A stretch of 64,000 bases of DNA from CAZGMJ01 sp964526785 (GTDB taxonomy: Bacteria > Planctomycetota > Phycisphaerae > Sedimentisphaerales > Anaerobacaceae), in assembly GCA_964526785.1 (NCBI GenBank), contig CAZGMJ010000006.1:62001-126000 (forward strand), given 5' to 3'. A program made the position numbers and the translations under genes. Shown piece by piece: positions 18,043 to 25,882 of this stretch. A model generated the notes under the pieces. That model did not search any database, was not told where the DNA came from, and worked only from the letters and a program-made list of their open reading frames with translations. The first letter of the stretch is position 1; the number at the start of each line of letters is the position of its first letter.

Positions 18043-19920
18043 ATGGGGCGCATTGACCCGGATGCAAATACCGTAACAGTCGACCAGCTGAAAGGTCGGG
18101 TTCTTGGTGGTGTGGATTCGGCAACGGCCTGCGCTGATGGTGACACAGAAAAGGCGGAAAGACTGCTGGGAGTATTGAGGCAGTATCCTATCGCAAAACG
18201 CAGGATATGTCTGATATCACCGCCACAACTCAATCCGGAAGCAGCGATGCGTCATATCGTGGAAAGCCGTCGATATATGGCTTATCCGCCGCATGGGTTG
18301 CTCGTGCTTGCAGCGGCGGTCGGGAATCTGATGCCGGACTGGGCGGTTGAGATTGTCGATCTTAATCTGGAAGTTCTCAGGCGCACAGGTCTTGGGCTGG
18401 AGCATGACAGACAAACGCTGCTCGATCTCGTCGACCAGGACTGCGACGTCTATGGTGTCACGATGATGTTCGAGTCGAGCGAGGCTGAGAGTGTCGGGAT
18501 CATGCGATACCTGAAAGAGAGAGGTAAATTTGTCGTAGCGGGCGGTGTGCAGAGCGCGGTTGATTTCAAGGAATTGCTGGGGCGGGGTTACAGCGATATT
18601 GTCATCAAGGGTGAGGGGGATGCGCAGTTCTGCAAGCTGTTGCACATGTGGGAGCGAGCGCACGACGAACACTTCGAGTCCGACGCGCCTTATCCTGAGA
18701 TTCACAATCTCTCGTTCTTTGATCAGGGCGAAGTAGTCTCATTTAGTGAGGCGTTCGAAGATCTTGTGTTTCCGGACATTCGAGAAGAATACTGTCGGAT
18801 CGATCTCGATGAGTACAACAAGTATGGCTCAATGAATATATGGTGCCGTATTGCGGCCAAAGGGCGAAAGTGCGCATCACTGATTACGAATCGGGGTTGC
18901 AGGGGTAACTGTGTTTTCTGCCAGGTCACAAAGGCGATGGGGCACGGAGTACGGAGCCGGTCGATTAACGATGTTCTTGATGAAATCCAGTTCCTTTATC
19001 ATGAGCACGGAGTACGCCACATCGAGATCATGGACGATGATTTCCTGGGCAATCACGACCGTACGCTGGAGTTGCTTCATCGCTGGGCTGAGTTGGGCAT
19101 CGATCTGACCTTTTCCACTGCGGGCGGGGTTCTGGCTATTTCAATCGACGAGGAAATGGCCAGGGCGATGGATGAGGCGGGATGTGTGATGACCGGTTTC
19201 GGAATCGAAACAGGAAATGAGAAACGTCTCAAGAGTCTTCGCAAGCCGGCAACGCTGGAGCGGGTCCGGCGGGCTTGCGAGATATTCAAGGCAAATCACC
19301 GGCATATCTGGCTCCAGGCCAATTTTATCCTTGGGTTTCCGAACGAGACATTCGGCGAGATTCTGGATACGTTCAATTATGCAAGGGATCTCGCAATCGA
19401 CTACTGCCAGCCGGCGATTCTAACTCCCATACGCGGGACGAGCATCTACGAAGAATACGTCTCACTGCGCGATGAGCGCGTCATCGAGAGTTTCGGCAAA
19501 GAAAAGATCGCCATGCACACGCCGGGAAGGGGGCTTGTCAGCAAGGGATTGACCTTTGATGATGTCTATCAAGAGGTCTATGATTTCAGGACGTTCACAC
19601 CTGAATCAGTGCTGACGCCCATTCAGGTGCAGCAGTTCCTGATCTACTTCAATGTGTTTATCAACCTGATCGGAAGTGTGAATCTCAAGCCGGGTGGGAT
19701 GCCTGAGAAGATCCGCAGCTTTACCGACGATGTTCTCAATGCCTATCCGATGGATGCTGTGGGCTGGGGTGTCAATGCGAAGGCGTCCGAGTTGCTCGGT
19801 GATGGCGAACGTTACGAATACTCCGTGCGCAACTATCGCAGAGCGGTTGGAGAATCGAGATTCTGGACGGAATTCTTCAAAATCTACGATGTGCCCGGAC
19901 TACTGGGCATAGATCTTTGA
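18043..19920 (+). CDS. B12-binding-domain-type radical SAM protein
   Basis: 625 residues from ATG 18043 (GAGG 11 bases upstream). Residues about 50-210 form a B12-binding-like Rossmann domain (PPHGLLVLAAAVGN, VAGGVQS, VIKGEGDAQFC), and the radical SAM motif RGCRGNCVFC follows with Cys286, Cys290 and Cys293. The usual DxHxxG cobalamin ligand motif is absent, as in many members that bind cobalamin without the histidine or do not bind it. The C-terminal 200 residues are typical of the BchE/HpnP/Elp3-like arrangement. Family members catalyse methylations and ring rearrangements. Here it lies directly before the KdsC-like phosphatase (TGATG overlap), so a sugar intermediate is a plausible substrate. 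Confidence 0.85.
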   Translation: MGRIDPDANTVTVDQLKGRVLGGVDSATACADGDTEKAERLLGVLRQYPIAKRRICLISPPQLNPEAAMRHIVESRRYMAYPPHGLLVLAAAVGNLMPDWAVEIVDLNLEVLRRTGLGLEHDRQTLLDLVDQDCDVYGVTMMFESSEAESVGIMRYLKERGKFVVAGGVQSAVDFKELLGRGYSDIVIKGEGDAQFCKLLHMWERAHDEHFESDAPYPEIHNLSFFDQGEVVSFSEAFEDLVFPDIREEYCRIDLDEYNKYGSMNIWCRIAAKGRKCASLITNRGCRGNCVFCQVTKAMGHGVRSRSINDVLDEIQFLYHEHGVRHIEIMDDDFLGNHDRTLELLHRWAELGIDLTFSTAGGVLAISIDEEMARAMDEAGCVMTGFGIETGNEKRLKSLRKPATLERVRRACEIFKANHRHIWLQANFILGFPNETFGEILDTFNYARDLAIDYCQPAILTPIRGTSIYEEYVSLRDERVIESFGKEKIAMHTPGRGLVSKGLTFDDVYQEVYDFRTFTPESVLTPIQVQQFLIYFNVFINLIGSVNLKPGGMPEKIRSFTDDVLNAYPMDAVGWGVNAKASELLGDGERYEYSVRNYRRAVGESRFWTEFFKIYDVPGLLGIDL

Positions 19921-20477
19921 TGCCGGATGTAAAGCCAATGATTCCAAGAATACTGGTTATAGACGTGGATGGTGTGATGACGACGGGGCAGTTCTTCTAC
20001 TCTGCGGAGGGGAAGATGTACAAGGTCTTCGGCCCGGATGACAGTGATGGTCTACAGTTGGTTCGGGACAAGCTCGATGTCATCTTTGTCAGCGCCGACC
20101 ATCGCGGGTTTCCCATAAGCCGGAAACGCATAGTCGATGATATGGGGTATCGCCTCGAGTTGGTCAGCACTGGCGATCGCATCAATTGGATGCGCGAGCA
20201 AGGCGATCTCGCTGAGACGATCTACATCGGAGACGGCTTCTACGACTATCACATCTTCGATGCGGCCGGATACGGAATATGCCCCGCTGATGGTTTCTAT
20301 CTCACGCGGGAGCACGCCGATTTTGTGACAAGGTCAGATGGGGGCAACCGGGCCGTCGCAGAGGCTTGTGTGCATATTCTGGAGACTTTTTTCCCGCCGT
20401 TTGATCCGGACGAAGTTGCGATGCAGAAGTTTTCCCGTGACGAACAAGGGAAATATGCGGCGTCTCAATCTCACTGA
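19920..20477 (+). CDS. KdsC-like HAD phosphatase
   Basis: 185 residues from ATG 19920, overlapping the previous TGA. The N-terminal VIDVDGVMTTGQFFY is the nucleophile motif of the capless C0 HAD family to which KdsC (3-deoxy-manno-octulosonate 8-phosphate phosphatase) belongs; IGDGFYD and VTRSDGGNRAVAEA correspond to the later catalytic loop and the KdsC-type C-terminal GG..A..E segment. It would remove a phosphate from a sugar phosphate. In a nucleotide-heptose type route it could fill the place of GmhB, removing the terminal phosphate after anomeric phosphorylation. No KDO synthase is adjacent, so a direct KdsC role is less likely. Confidence 0.82.
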   Translation: MPDVKPMIPRILVIDVDGVMTTGQFFYSAEGKMYKVFGPDDSDGLQLVRDKLDVIFVSADHRGFPISRKRIVDDMGYRLELVSTGDRINWMREQGDLAETIYIGDGFYDYHIFDAAGYGICPADGFYLTREHADFVTRSDGGNRAVAEACVHILETFFPPFDPDEVAMQKFSRDEQGKYAASQSH

Positions 20478-20517
20478 GATGGGCCGTAATACGCAAATAC
20501 TTGCCAAGGAGAAGTTG

Positions 20518-21015
20518 ATGTCTGAGCAGAATGTTATGGAACAGCAGATTCAAATCCTGTCGTGTGAGGAGGCCAAGCTTGTCGAAAAGCCGTGGGGTTG
20601 GGAGAGGTGGATAGCCGATGCCGAGCCGTCGTTTCGCTATGCTCTAAAGGAAATCTTCATTCGGGCTCCGTACAAGTCCAGCATACAGTTCCACAAGGAC
20701 AAGCAGGAAACGAACTACGTCCAGAAGGGGCGCGCGATACTGCACTATTCAGCTGAGCCAATCGACCTCGATGCCTACCTGAACGGGCGATACACCGAGG
20801 ACAAAATTGCTCAGATCATTGCTTCACTGAAGAGCAGGGAGATTGTGCCCGGGATGGTCTTCCACGTCTTTCCGGGATTCATCCACAGGGTCGAGGCTAT
20901 CGAGGATCTGACAATGATCGAGGTATCCACGACGGAGCTCGACGATGTTTACCGCCTGCAGGACGACAGCGGCAGGGGGCATGGACGAATTGAAAGCGAA
21001 CACCAACATTCCTAG
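20518..21015 (+). CDS. Cupin of the mannose-6-phosphate isomerase type
   Basis: 165 residues. The start ATG 20518 has AAGGAG 6 bases upstream; upstream in-frame codons lie in the previous gene. VEKPWGWERW is the entry signature of the cupin domain found in phosphomannose isomerases, and IQFHKDKQETNYVQKG plus HVFPGFIHRVEA carry the metal-binding His and Glu pattern of a cupin. It is shorter than a full isomerase and could isomerise a sugar phosphate, epimerise an activated sugar or only bind it. The position before the nucleotidyltransferase/kinase fusion and after the phosphatase suggests a step in the same pathway. Confidence 0.78.
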   Translation: MSEQNVMEQQIQILSCEEAKLVEKPWGWERWIADAEPSFRYALKEIFIRAPYKSSIQFHKDKQETNYVQKGRAILHYSAEPIDLDAYLNGRYTEDKIAQIIASLKSREIVPGMVFHVFPGFIHRVEAIEDLTMIEVSTTELDDVYRLQDDSGRGHGRIESEHQHS

Positions 21016-21030
21016 CTATCGAGAACCGGC

Positions 21031-22680
21031 ATGTACAAGGTCTGCATAAAGGCGGCGGGCAGGGGATCGCGTAACCGTTACGCACAGCGCGCGAACAAGG
21101 CCCTGCTTCCCGTTGACGGGATGGCTGCGATTTCCCACATAATCAACAAATTCTCCGCGGAGGTGGAGGTCGTTATTCCCGTCGGCCATAATGCCCAGTT
21201 AATCAAGGATTTCGTGAGTATCGCTCATTCTGACCGGAAGATAGTCTTTGTCGATGTCGACCGATATGAGGGCGAAGGCAGCGGTCCAGGCTACAGTCTC
21301 CTGTGCTGCAAAAACATACTGCAATGCCCATTCGTGCTTTTCGCCTGTGACACCCTGGTGAGCGAGGATGTTCCGGAGCCGACGGAGAACTGGATTGGTG
21401 TCGCCTCTGTACCTCAGAGCAAAGATTATCTTGTTGCAGAAGTTGTAGACGGGGGAGTGACGCGTTTGTTTGACAAGGCCGATGAAGATACGCTCTTGAA
21501 GGCAGGCGTAGATTGCCACCAAATTCTCAAGAGCGCGTTTATTGGGCTTGCGGCGGTCAGAGACTATGAAGCATTCTGGGACGGCCTTGAAAACGACACC
21601 ACTCTGGTCAAAGGGGAACTGCAGGTGGCCAACGGCCTGAACGCCCTGATTGATGGAGGGCTGTCCACTCGCGAGTTCACGTGGTTCGATATAGGCACTG
21701 ATCTGAGATACGAACAGGCAAAACAGCAGCTTGACAGCAATCCGGCTTTGCCGAAGCCGGACGAGTTCATCTATTTCCAGAACGACTACGTGATCAAGTA
21801 CTTTGCCGATTCAACAAGAACGGGCAATCGTGTTGAGCGGGCGGAACTGCTGAGAGGAGCGGTGCCTGAGGTCGAGAAGAGCACAGACAACTTCTATGCC
21901 TACAGATTCTTGCCCGCCAGGACCATCGGGCAGATCACGGATGTGAGCATGTTTCGTCGCTTTCTGGATTTCTGTCAAACGCATCTATGGCAGCGAGTCG
22001 AGTTGAGTGACTGCGACCGTCGGAAGTTCAGAATGGCTTGTCAGGAGTTCTACTGGAACAAGACACACAAGCGACTGGATATGTTCTGCCAGCAGATGGA
22101 GATTGCCGATATAGCAAATACTATTAACGGCGATCTTGTTCCCGGCGCCTCCGAGTTGTTGGATATGGTGGACTGGGAGTTGCTGTTTGACGGTATTGCC
22201 GTGCGGTTTCATGGTGACCCGCAACCTGAGAACGTTCTGGTTACGGATGCCGGTCGGTTTTATCTGATCGACTGGCGGGAGGATTTTGCAGGTATTCTCG
22301 AATACGGCGACATATACTATGACTTCGCAAAGATATACCATGCCCTGCTGGTTTCTCATGAGGTTATTCGAAAAGAGGAATATCGAGTACATGCGGAGAA
22401 CGGCCATGTGGAGTTCAACTTCATGGTCAAGAACAACCTGCTTGACTTCACAGAGGTATTTGAGAGCTTCATCGAAGAATGCGGCTTCGATCTGTACAAG
22501 GTCAGGCTGCTGTCGGCCCTGATCTACATCAATATTTGCCCCCTGCATCATCATCCGTACAATCTCCTGCTCTACTATCTTGGCAGGTATACGCTTTTCA
22601 ATATTCTGAATGAGTACGATGGAATCAACAACCGAACTGATCGAGTTATACCTTCGGGAAAAAGCTGCTATTGCGAGTAG
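21031..22680 (+). CDS. Fusion: sugar nucleotidyltransferase plus APH-type kinase
   Basis: 549 residues. Residues 1-230 are a GT-A nucleotidyltransferase (CIKAAGRGSRNRYAQRANKALLPVDG is split across the signature; key parts are AAGRGSR and KALLPV), with FACDTLV as the metal-binding acidic motif. Residues about 255-530 resemble aminoglycoside phosphotransferase-type kinases: FHGDPQPENVLV is the catalytic loop (HGD....N) and FYLIDWRED the magnesium-binding DxD equivalent. Such a protein could phosphorylate C1 of a sugar phosphate and then transfer a nucleotide, replacing the separate HddA and HddC enzymes. The next gene, a GmhA-like isomerase, overlaps its last 71 bases. Confidence 0.82.
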   Translation: MYKVCIKAAGRGSRNRYAQRANKALLPVDGMAAISHIINKFSAEVEVVIPVGHNAQLIKDFVSIAHSDRKIVFVDVDRYEGEGSGPGYSLLCCKNILQCPFVLFACDTLVSEDVPEPTENWIGVASVPQSKDYLVAEVVDGGVTRLFDKADEDTLLKAGVDCHQILKSAFIGLAAVRDYEAFWDGLENDTTLVKGELQVANGLNALIDGGLSTREFTWFDIGTDLRYEQAKQQLDSNPALPKPDEFIYFQNDYVIKYFADSTRTGNRVERAELLRGAVPEVEKSTDNFYAYRFLPARTIGQITDVSMFRRFLDFCQTHLWQRVELSDCDRRKFRMACQEFYWNKTHKRLDMFCQQMEIADIANTINGDLVPGASELLDMVDWELLFDGIAVRFHGDPQPENVLVTDAGRFYLIDWREDFAGILEYGDIYYDFAKIYHALLVSHEVIRKEEYRVHAENGHVEFNFMVKNNLLDFTEVFESFIEECGFDLYKVRLLSALIYINICPLHHHPYNLLLYYLGRYTLFNILNEYDGINNRTDRVIPSGKSCYCE

Positions 22681-23269
22681 TTTCCCCGTTGATGACCTGG
22701 TGAGACTTGTCGAAGCTGTTTGTGATGCGTACGAGCATGACGGCTCGGTGTATACCTTCGCAAACGGCGGTCCGGCGGGTATTGCAGAGAACTTCGCGAC
22801 GGATCTCACGATGCATCCGTTTGTATCTGATGACAAGAGTCAGGCATGCGATATCAGGCGCATCAGAGTTCACTGTCTGAATGAATCGCCCGGAGTACTT
22901 ACGGCGGTCGCCAACGATATAGGCTATGAGAGTATCTTTGCTGAGCAGCTCAAGAACTATCTGAGGAATCCGGATGTGAACGGGCACGACGTTGTACTCG
23001 GATTTTCAGGAAGCGGCAATTCCGCCAATATTCTAAACGCCTTTGAGTATGCGAAGCAATTTGGTGTCACGACGGCTTGTGTGGCTGGCAGGGGGGGCGG
23101 GAAGGCTCGTAAACTCGCTGACATATGCGTAATTGTCCCCGGGTCGTCACGGTTTCCCGGCCAGACCGGCGCGAATGATAACAACTTCCACATTGAGGAT
23201 TTCCAATGCTCGATAACGCATATCATCACGGGAATACTCAAAGACAGAGTAATGCATCAACATGGATGA
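22610..23269 (+). CDS. SIS-domain sugar isomerase, GmhA-like
   Basis: 219 residues (ATG 22610; ATG 22619 also possible). FANGGPAGIAENFATDL corresponds to the GNGGSA..A.H...EL motif of phosphoheptose isomerase GmhA, and FSGSGNSANILNAFEYAK to its phosphate-binding SGNS loop; GRGGGKARKLADICVIVPG matches the following strand. GmhA converts sedoheptulose 7-phosphate to D-glycero-D-manno-heptose 7-phosphate. Sedoheptulose 7-phosphate is a transketolase product and a split transketolase starts 9 bases downstream, which fits. The C-terminal active-site QExH differs (HIEDF), so the sugar or the product configuration may differ from the model enzyme. Confidence 0.8.
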   Translation: MSTMESTTELIELYLREKAAIASSFPVDDLVRLVEAVCDAYEHDGSVYTFANGGPAGIAENFATDLTMHPFVSDDKSQACDIRRIRVHCLNESPGVLTAVANDIGYESIFAEQLKNYLRNPDVNGHDVVLGFSGSGNSANILNAFEYAKQFGVTTACVAGRGGGKARKLADICVIVPGSSRFPGQTGANDNNFHIEDFQCSITHIITGILKDRVMHQHG

Positions 23270-23278
23270 GCGGACAAG

Positions 23279-24088
23279 ATGACGGACATCGCCATAGCTG
23301 AAATCGCCAGATCGCTGCGCGTGAAGATCGTTGACATGCTGCACGCCGCCCGGTCGGGCCATCCGGGCTCTTCACTGTCAATTGTTGAGTTACTGGCAGT
23401 GTTGTTCTTTGATGAGATGAATCTTGAAGGTCGGCACCGCGACCGTTTTGTTCTCTCAAAAGGCCATGCAGTGCCGGCGCTTTATGCAGTCTTCGCAGAG
23501 TTGGGTTGGCTGAAAGATGATGAACTTGGAACACTTCGGCAGACAGGCAGTCGACTGCAGGGCCATCCGGACATGACGCGTTTGACGCTGCTCGATACCG
23601 GCAGCGGAGCCCTCGGGCAGGGCGGTTCGATAGCCATAGGGTATGCGCTGGCGTCGCAGCTGCGTGGGAGCGGTGAACGGGTATACTGCATTATCGGCGA
23701 CGGGGAGTCTCAGGAAGGACAGATATGGGAGGCTGCGATGTATGCCTCGGCCAGAAGATTGGACAACCTCGTATACATCCTCGACCACAACAAGTTCCAG
23801 AATGAGCAATCGCTTGACGAGACCCTGCCCATGGGGCCTCTCGGATTGAAGTGGCGGTCTTTTGGCTGGCATACGCTTGAAATCGACGGTCACTCGATAG
23901 GCCAGATCCGTGAGGCATTTCAGAAGGCCCGATCCGCGAGGGGCAAGCCAGCGATCATCATAGCGGACACGATCAAAGGCAAAGGGGTGCCATTTATGGA
24001 GAATCAGGCCGCCTGGCACAGCCGGACGATAGGACGGGAGGATCATGAGCGAGCCAGGGCGTTTCTGGAGGTGGGCGCAGAATCATGA
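23279..24088 (+). CDS. Transketolase-like N-terminal (TPP-binding) subunit, pair 2
   Basis: 269 residues. HPGSSLSIVELLAVLFFDEM and LSKGHAVPALYAV are standard for split transketolases; the thiamine diphosphate motif begins at Gly140 (GDGESQEGQIWEA) and closes at DHNK rather than the NN of pair 1. IKGKGVPFMEN is a conserved later loop. The last four bases overlap the C-terminal subunit gene. Its substitutions relative to pair 1 indicate an old divergence rather than a recent duplication. Together with the adjacent isomerase and kinase/nucleotidyltransferase it may supply the ketose phosphate for a nucleotide-activated long-chain sugar. Confidence 0.9.
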   Translation: MTDIAIAEIARSLRVKIVDMLHAARSGHPGSSLSIVELLAVLFFDEMNLEGRHRDRFVLSKGHAVPALYAVFAELGWLKDDELGTLRQTGSRLQGHPDMTRLTLLDTGSGALGQGGSIAIGYALASQLRGSGERVYCIIGDGESQEGQIWEAAMYASARRLDNLVYILDHNKFQNEQSLDETLPMGPLGLKWRSFGWHTLEIDGHSIGQIREAFQKARSARGKPAIIIADTIKGKGVPFMENQAAWHSRTIGREDHERARAFLEVGAES

Positions 24089-25077
24089 ACGGGTCTATAC
24101 GTGATGCTTTTGGACATTCGTTGGTCGAAGTCGGTCGCCAGTTCGACAACATCGTGGTTGTCAGTTGCGATCTGAAGGGGGCGACGAAGACGCGTGCCTT
24201 CTTCGAGGCTTTCCCGGAAAGGTCATTTGAGGTGGGCATTGCGGAAGCCAACGGTATTGGGATCGCAGCAGGGCTGGCGCTGTCCGGCTACAGGCCGTTT
24301 ATCAGCAGTTTCGCGTCCTTCATAACGGGCAAGAACGTCGAGATACGCACATCCGTGGCGTACAATCAGGCGCCAGTCATTGTTGTCGGTACGCACGGAG
24401 GTCTGATTGGGCCGGATGGTACGACGCAGGCCGGCCTGCAGGATATTACGACAATGAGAGCGATGCCTAATTTCACAATCCTGCAGCCCGCAAGCCCGCG
24501 AGAAACTGCAGCGATGGTGCGTTACCTGGCTTGTTGCTTCAAACCCGCATACCTGCGGATCGCTCGCAATACAGTACCCGAGATATATCCGACCAAATAT
24601 GAATTCGTTCCCGGCAAAGGACGCCAGCTTCGCACGGGCAAAGACCTCACGCTCATCTCATCGGGGCCGCCCATTCACGCGTGCCTTTGCGCCGCCGACC
24701 TTCTTGCGGACACCCTCGATATTGGCGTGGTGAACCTGCCGACGCTTAAGCCGGTTGACCGGGACATCATCATCGACAACGCAGTGAAGAGTGGCGGCAT
24801 TATCACGGTGGAGGATCACAGCATTGAAGGTGGTCTGGGCAGCATTGTCTGTGAAGTGCTTGCCGAATCCGGTACACCTGCGCCGGTCCGCAGGCACGGC
24901 ATTTACGACGAATTCACCGAAAGCGGTCCCCCGGCCGAACTGGAACGCAAGTATAGGCTCGATGCGGCGGGGATATGCGAAGTAATCGAGCAATTTCAGT
25001 CTCAGCAAACAGCCTTCAGGCATCGCCGCTTTGCCCTATCGCATCTGAAAGACATTTATGCCATCGGTCAAGATTGA
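24085..25077 (+). CDS. Transketolase-like C-terminal (Pyr) subunit, pair 2
   Basis: 330 residues. VGIAEANGIGIAAGLALSG carries the catalytic Glu that protonates the thiamine diphosphate; GTHGGLIGPDGTTQAGLQDI is the donor loop typical of canonical split transketolases, more conventional than in pair 1. VEDHSIEGGLGS lies in the C-terminal domain. Starts inside the previous gene (ATGA) and its own last 20 bases overlap the shikimate-dehydrogenase-like gene, so this trio is translated together. Confidence 0.9.
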   Translation: MNGSIRDAFGHSLVEVGRQFDNIVVVSCDLKGATKTRAFFEAFPERSFEVGIAEANGIGIAAGLALSGYRPFISSFASFITGKNVEIRTSVAYNQAPVIVVGTHGGLIGPDGTTQAGLQDITTMRAMPNFTILQPASPRETAAMVRYLACCFKPAYLRIARNTVPEIYPTKYEFVPGKGRQLRTGKDLTLISSGPPIHACLCAADLLADTLDIGVVNLPTLKPVDRDIIIDNAVKSGGIITVEDHSIEGGLGSIVCEVLAESGTPAPVRRHGIYDEFTESGPPAELERKYRLDAAGICEVIEQFQSQQTAFRHRRFALSHLKDIYAIGQD

Positions 25078-25882
25078 CAAAGATACAGTGCTTTGTATTT
25101 CCATGTCTGCCAGGCCGGGGTCCTTCGGGACTACAGTCCATAACGAGGCGTTCAAGGCCTGTGGCCTGAATTTCGTCTACAAAAGCTTTGGCGTCTCCGA
25201 TATCGCCGGGGCGATTGCCGGCATAAGAGTGCTGGGTATCATGGGCAGTGCGGTGTCGATGCCGTTCAAGGAAACGGCGATACAATATCTGGACGAACTT
25301 GATGATACGGCTCGTGAGATTGGCGCCGTTAACACCATTGTCAATAAGGACGGAACTCTCATCGGCTATAACACTGATGCCTACGGGGCACGGAAGGCCC
25401 TGGAAGGGATTCCTGAGATAGCCTCCAGGAAGATCCTGTTGCTTGGCGCAGGCGGTGCGGCAAAGGCGGTTGTGCATGCGTTGAGACAGCTTGGGGTCAA
25501 GGGCGTCATCATCGCCAATCGAACGTTTGACAAGGCTCGGGCTCTTGCAGAGAACACGGGATACGATTGTGCCGAGTGGGGCGATCGTTCAAAAACGGTT
25601 CCCGACGTGATTGTGAACACAACTTCGGTCGGTATGCATCCCGATGTTGACCAATGTCCAATTGACGAAAGGGCCGTAGGTGGGTGTTCAGCGGTGATGG
25701 ACATTGTTATCAACCCAATGGAAACGCTGTTGCTCAAGACTGCCAAGAGGTTGGGCAAGCAGACAATCCCCGGCCATGTGATGTGTCTGAATCAAGCTGC
25801 TATGCAGTTTGAACTCTATACGCAACACTCTGCTCCTCTGGATGTCATGCAGAAGACGGTTCTGTCACTGCTGAGCGCATGA
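25058..25882 (+). CDS. Shikimate dehydrogenase-like enzyme of the HI0607 (SDH-L) type
   Basis: 274 residues. The N-terminus SMSARPGSFGTTVHN and AVSMPFKET follow the SDH-L subgroup known from Haemophilus influenzae HI0607, instead of the G.P..HS.SP start of AroE. The residues that act on shikimate are all present: Ser15 and Ser17, Lys71, Asn92, Asp107 (GYNTDAYG) and a late Gln (LNQAAMQ). GAGGAAKA at 130-137 binds NADP. SDH-L enzymes are poor on shikimate, so the real substrate is probably a related carbocycle or sugar-derived acid. It is coupled to transketolase pair 2 and to the next methyltransferase gene. Confidence 0.83.
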   Translation: MPSVKIDKDTVLCISMSARPGSFGTTVHNEAFKACGLNFVYKSFGVSDIAGAIAGIRVLGIMGSAVSMPFKETAIQYLDELDDTAREIGAVNTIVNKDGTLIGYNTDAYGARKALEGIPEIASRKILLLGAGGAAKAVVHALRQLGVKGVIIANRTFDKARALAENTGYDCAEWGDRSKTVPDVIVNTTSVGMHPDVDQCPIDERAVGGCSAVMDIVINPMETLLLKTAKRLGKQTIPGHVMCLNQAAMQFELYTQHSAPLDVMQKTVLSLLSA

